Both the position numbers and the translations under genes were made by a program. A DNA stretch of 7,403 bases from an uncultured Phascolarctobacterium sp. (GTDB lineage Bacteria; Bacillota; Negativicutes; Acidaminococcales; Acidaminococcaceae), in contig URXA01000030.1 in the NCBI GenBank assembly GCA_900551745.1, forward strand, positions 1 to 7,403, in the 5' to 3' direction. Positions 6,648 through 7,403 of the stretch are shown here, piece by piece (the first letter of the stretch is position 1; each line of letters begins with the position of its first letter). Below the pieces are notes generated by a model. It was not told the DNA's origin. It saw only the letters and a program-made list of their open reading frames with translations, and made no database searches.

Positions 6648-7403
6648 CTAGTTCAAGCTCTGTAGAGGTACATTCAAATGACTATAAACCGTATCCGGCT
6701 CATACTCAAAATGCCACCATTCCATATCGCTGACAGAAAAGCCTTCCAAGCTCATCAGCTGATGCAGCAAATCACGCTGGTAACGTTCCAACTCTGTACC
6801 GCCTGCAAACCTGCTATATTGTCTGACGGACGGTTCATCAAAATCGCTGATCATTTCTACCGGTTCACCTGTTTCAAGATAATAGAGACTTAAATCAACA
6901 GCTCTGCCTGTATTATGAGAAAAACCCTGTTCCGGAGTTGGCAGCATTTGTTTTTTATCATCAGGGAAAGCATCATAGGCAAGCTTGGATACAGACCACG
7001 GTCTGTAAGCTTCCCAAATAACAAGGCCATAACCATAATCAGCAAGTCTTTTCTGAACTCGTCCCAAAGCCGCCGTCATATCCTTATCAAGATAAGCCTT
7101 CTTAACATCAACAATAGGTACTCCAAAACAATTATCAGTTCCTGCGTAACGCAGATCAAGCTTTATACCTGTTATAGTTTTTGTAACATCGACCAGCTGC
7201 GCCTGCTTGCCAGTTGTCAATGCAGAAGGTATAGCCGCTTCTGATGCAGCCTTTTTTAACCCCTGCCAATCAGACGGCTGCGGAATACGAAAAGGTTTTC
7301 CTCTATCAGACCCAAAAAAGGCCCTGCTATAGCGATTGCCGCCTATTTTACACGTAATGCCATAACCATCAGGGTCACGTTCAAAACGCACACTGGTTTC
7401 AGT
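6648..7403 (-). CDS. D-alanyl-D-alanine dipeptidase, VanX-type family M15D (5' end outside window)
   Basis: The reading frame is open to the right edge, so the true start lies outside; the GTG at 7391 is probably an internal valine, because the frame continues upstream (Thr-Glu-Thr-Ser) with no ribosome binding site in view. Counting from that GTG, the VanX-type catalytic domain spans about 65-240: DLRYAGTDN (79-87), IWEAYRP with R130, SHNTGRAVD with zinc ligands H159 and D166, and EWWHFEY with catalytic E224 and zinc ligand H227. The H-x6-D and E-x2-H spacings equal those of VanX (H116, D123, E181, H184). The enzyme would hydrolyse D-Ala-D-Ala. At least 65 residues precede the domain, more than VanX has, suggesting an export signal plus linker or an extra domain. 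No vanH or vanA gene is visible, so a cell-wall recycling or nutritional role is likelier than resistance. Confidence 0.88.
   Translation of the reverse strand, partial: TETSVRFERDPDGYGITCKIGGNRYSRAFFGSDRGKPFRIPQPSDWQGLKKAASEAAIPSALTTGKQAQLVDVTKTITGIKLDLRYAGTDNCFGVPIVDVKKAYLDKDMTAALGRVQKRLADYGYGLVIWEAYRPWSVSKLAYDAFPDDKKQMLPTPEQGFSHNTGRAVDLSLYYLETGEPVEMISDFDEPSVRQYSRFAGGTELERYQRDLLHQLMSLEGFSVSDMEWWHFEYEPDTVYSHLNVPLQSLN

Noticed and set aside
7389..7391. GTG at 7391 as the start of the dipeptidase
   Set aside because: The frame stays open to the edge of the window, the 12 bases upstream show no ribosome binding site, and the sequence around it reads like the interior of a protein.
6648..7403. 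Vancomycin resistance cluster, suggested by the VanX-type dipeptidase
   Set aside because: No ligase, lactate dehydrogenase or VanR/VanS-type gene is visible nearby. Many bacteria carry M15D dipeptidases unrelated to resistance.
1..7403. Mobile element, CRISPR array, toxin-antitoxin pair or RNA gene
   Set aside because: Reading both strands I found no terminal repeats, transposase or integrase motif, spaced direct repeats, or tRNA/rRNA-like sequence. Genes cover almost the whole window, and no gap exceeds 140 bases.

Overview
The window looks like ordinary chromosomal sequence from a low-GC member of the Bacillota (Firmicutes). The signs are strong AGGAG-type ribosome binding sites, TGnTATAAT promoters, compact intrinsic terminators and TTA/AAA-rich codon use. 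The protein set (a DUF4080 cobalamin/radical-SAM protein, PepF, a YheA-like protein and a short-form MurB) would fit the anaerobic class Negativicutes or a clostridium. That placement is an impression from the proteins and was not tested by a search. I see no insertion sequence, phage gene, CRISPR array, tRNA or rRNA.

Layout. Positions 1-1232 (minus) hold most of a B12-binding radical SAM protein whose C-terminus lies beyond the left edge. An 83-base divergent intergenic region follows, in which the -10 elements of two opposing promoters are superimposed. Positions 1316-3133 (plus) encode oligoendopeptidase F, closed by a strong hairpin that can serve both strands. The rest of the window is on the minus strand. 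The rightmost gene, 6648-7403, is the C-terminal part of a VanX-type D-Ala-D-Ala dipeptidase and is cut by the window edge. A promoter just after its stop codon drives a two-gene unit, a YheA/UPF0342-like gene (6244-6582) overlapping murB (5334-6251), which ends in an intrinsic terminator. A second promoter then drives another two-gene unit: an unrecognised 520-residue protein (3640-5202) and a 125-residue zinc-ribbon membrane protein (3242-3619). That unit ends at the hairpin shared with pepF.

How the genes fit together. The dipeptidase and MurB both act in peptidoglycan metabolism: one cleaves D-Ala-D-Ala, the other makes UDP-MurNAc. No clear terminator separates the dipeptidase gene from the YheA-like/murB unit, so some read-through is possible. 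The 520-residue protein and the zinc-ribbon protein probably work together, because they share a promoter and are 20 bases apart, but their role is unknown. PepF and the radical SAM protein share only a divergent promoter region.

No complete novel system is evident. The parts most worth a second look are the superimposed divergent promoter, the uncharacterised 520-residue/zinc-ribbon pair with a possible operator over its promoter, the 8-base overlap that joins a YheA-like gene to a GTG-started murB, and the N-terminal extension of the VanX-like protein.
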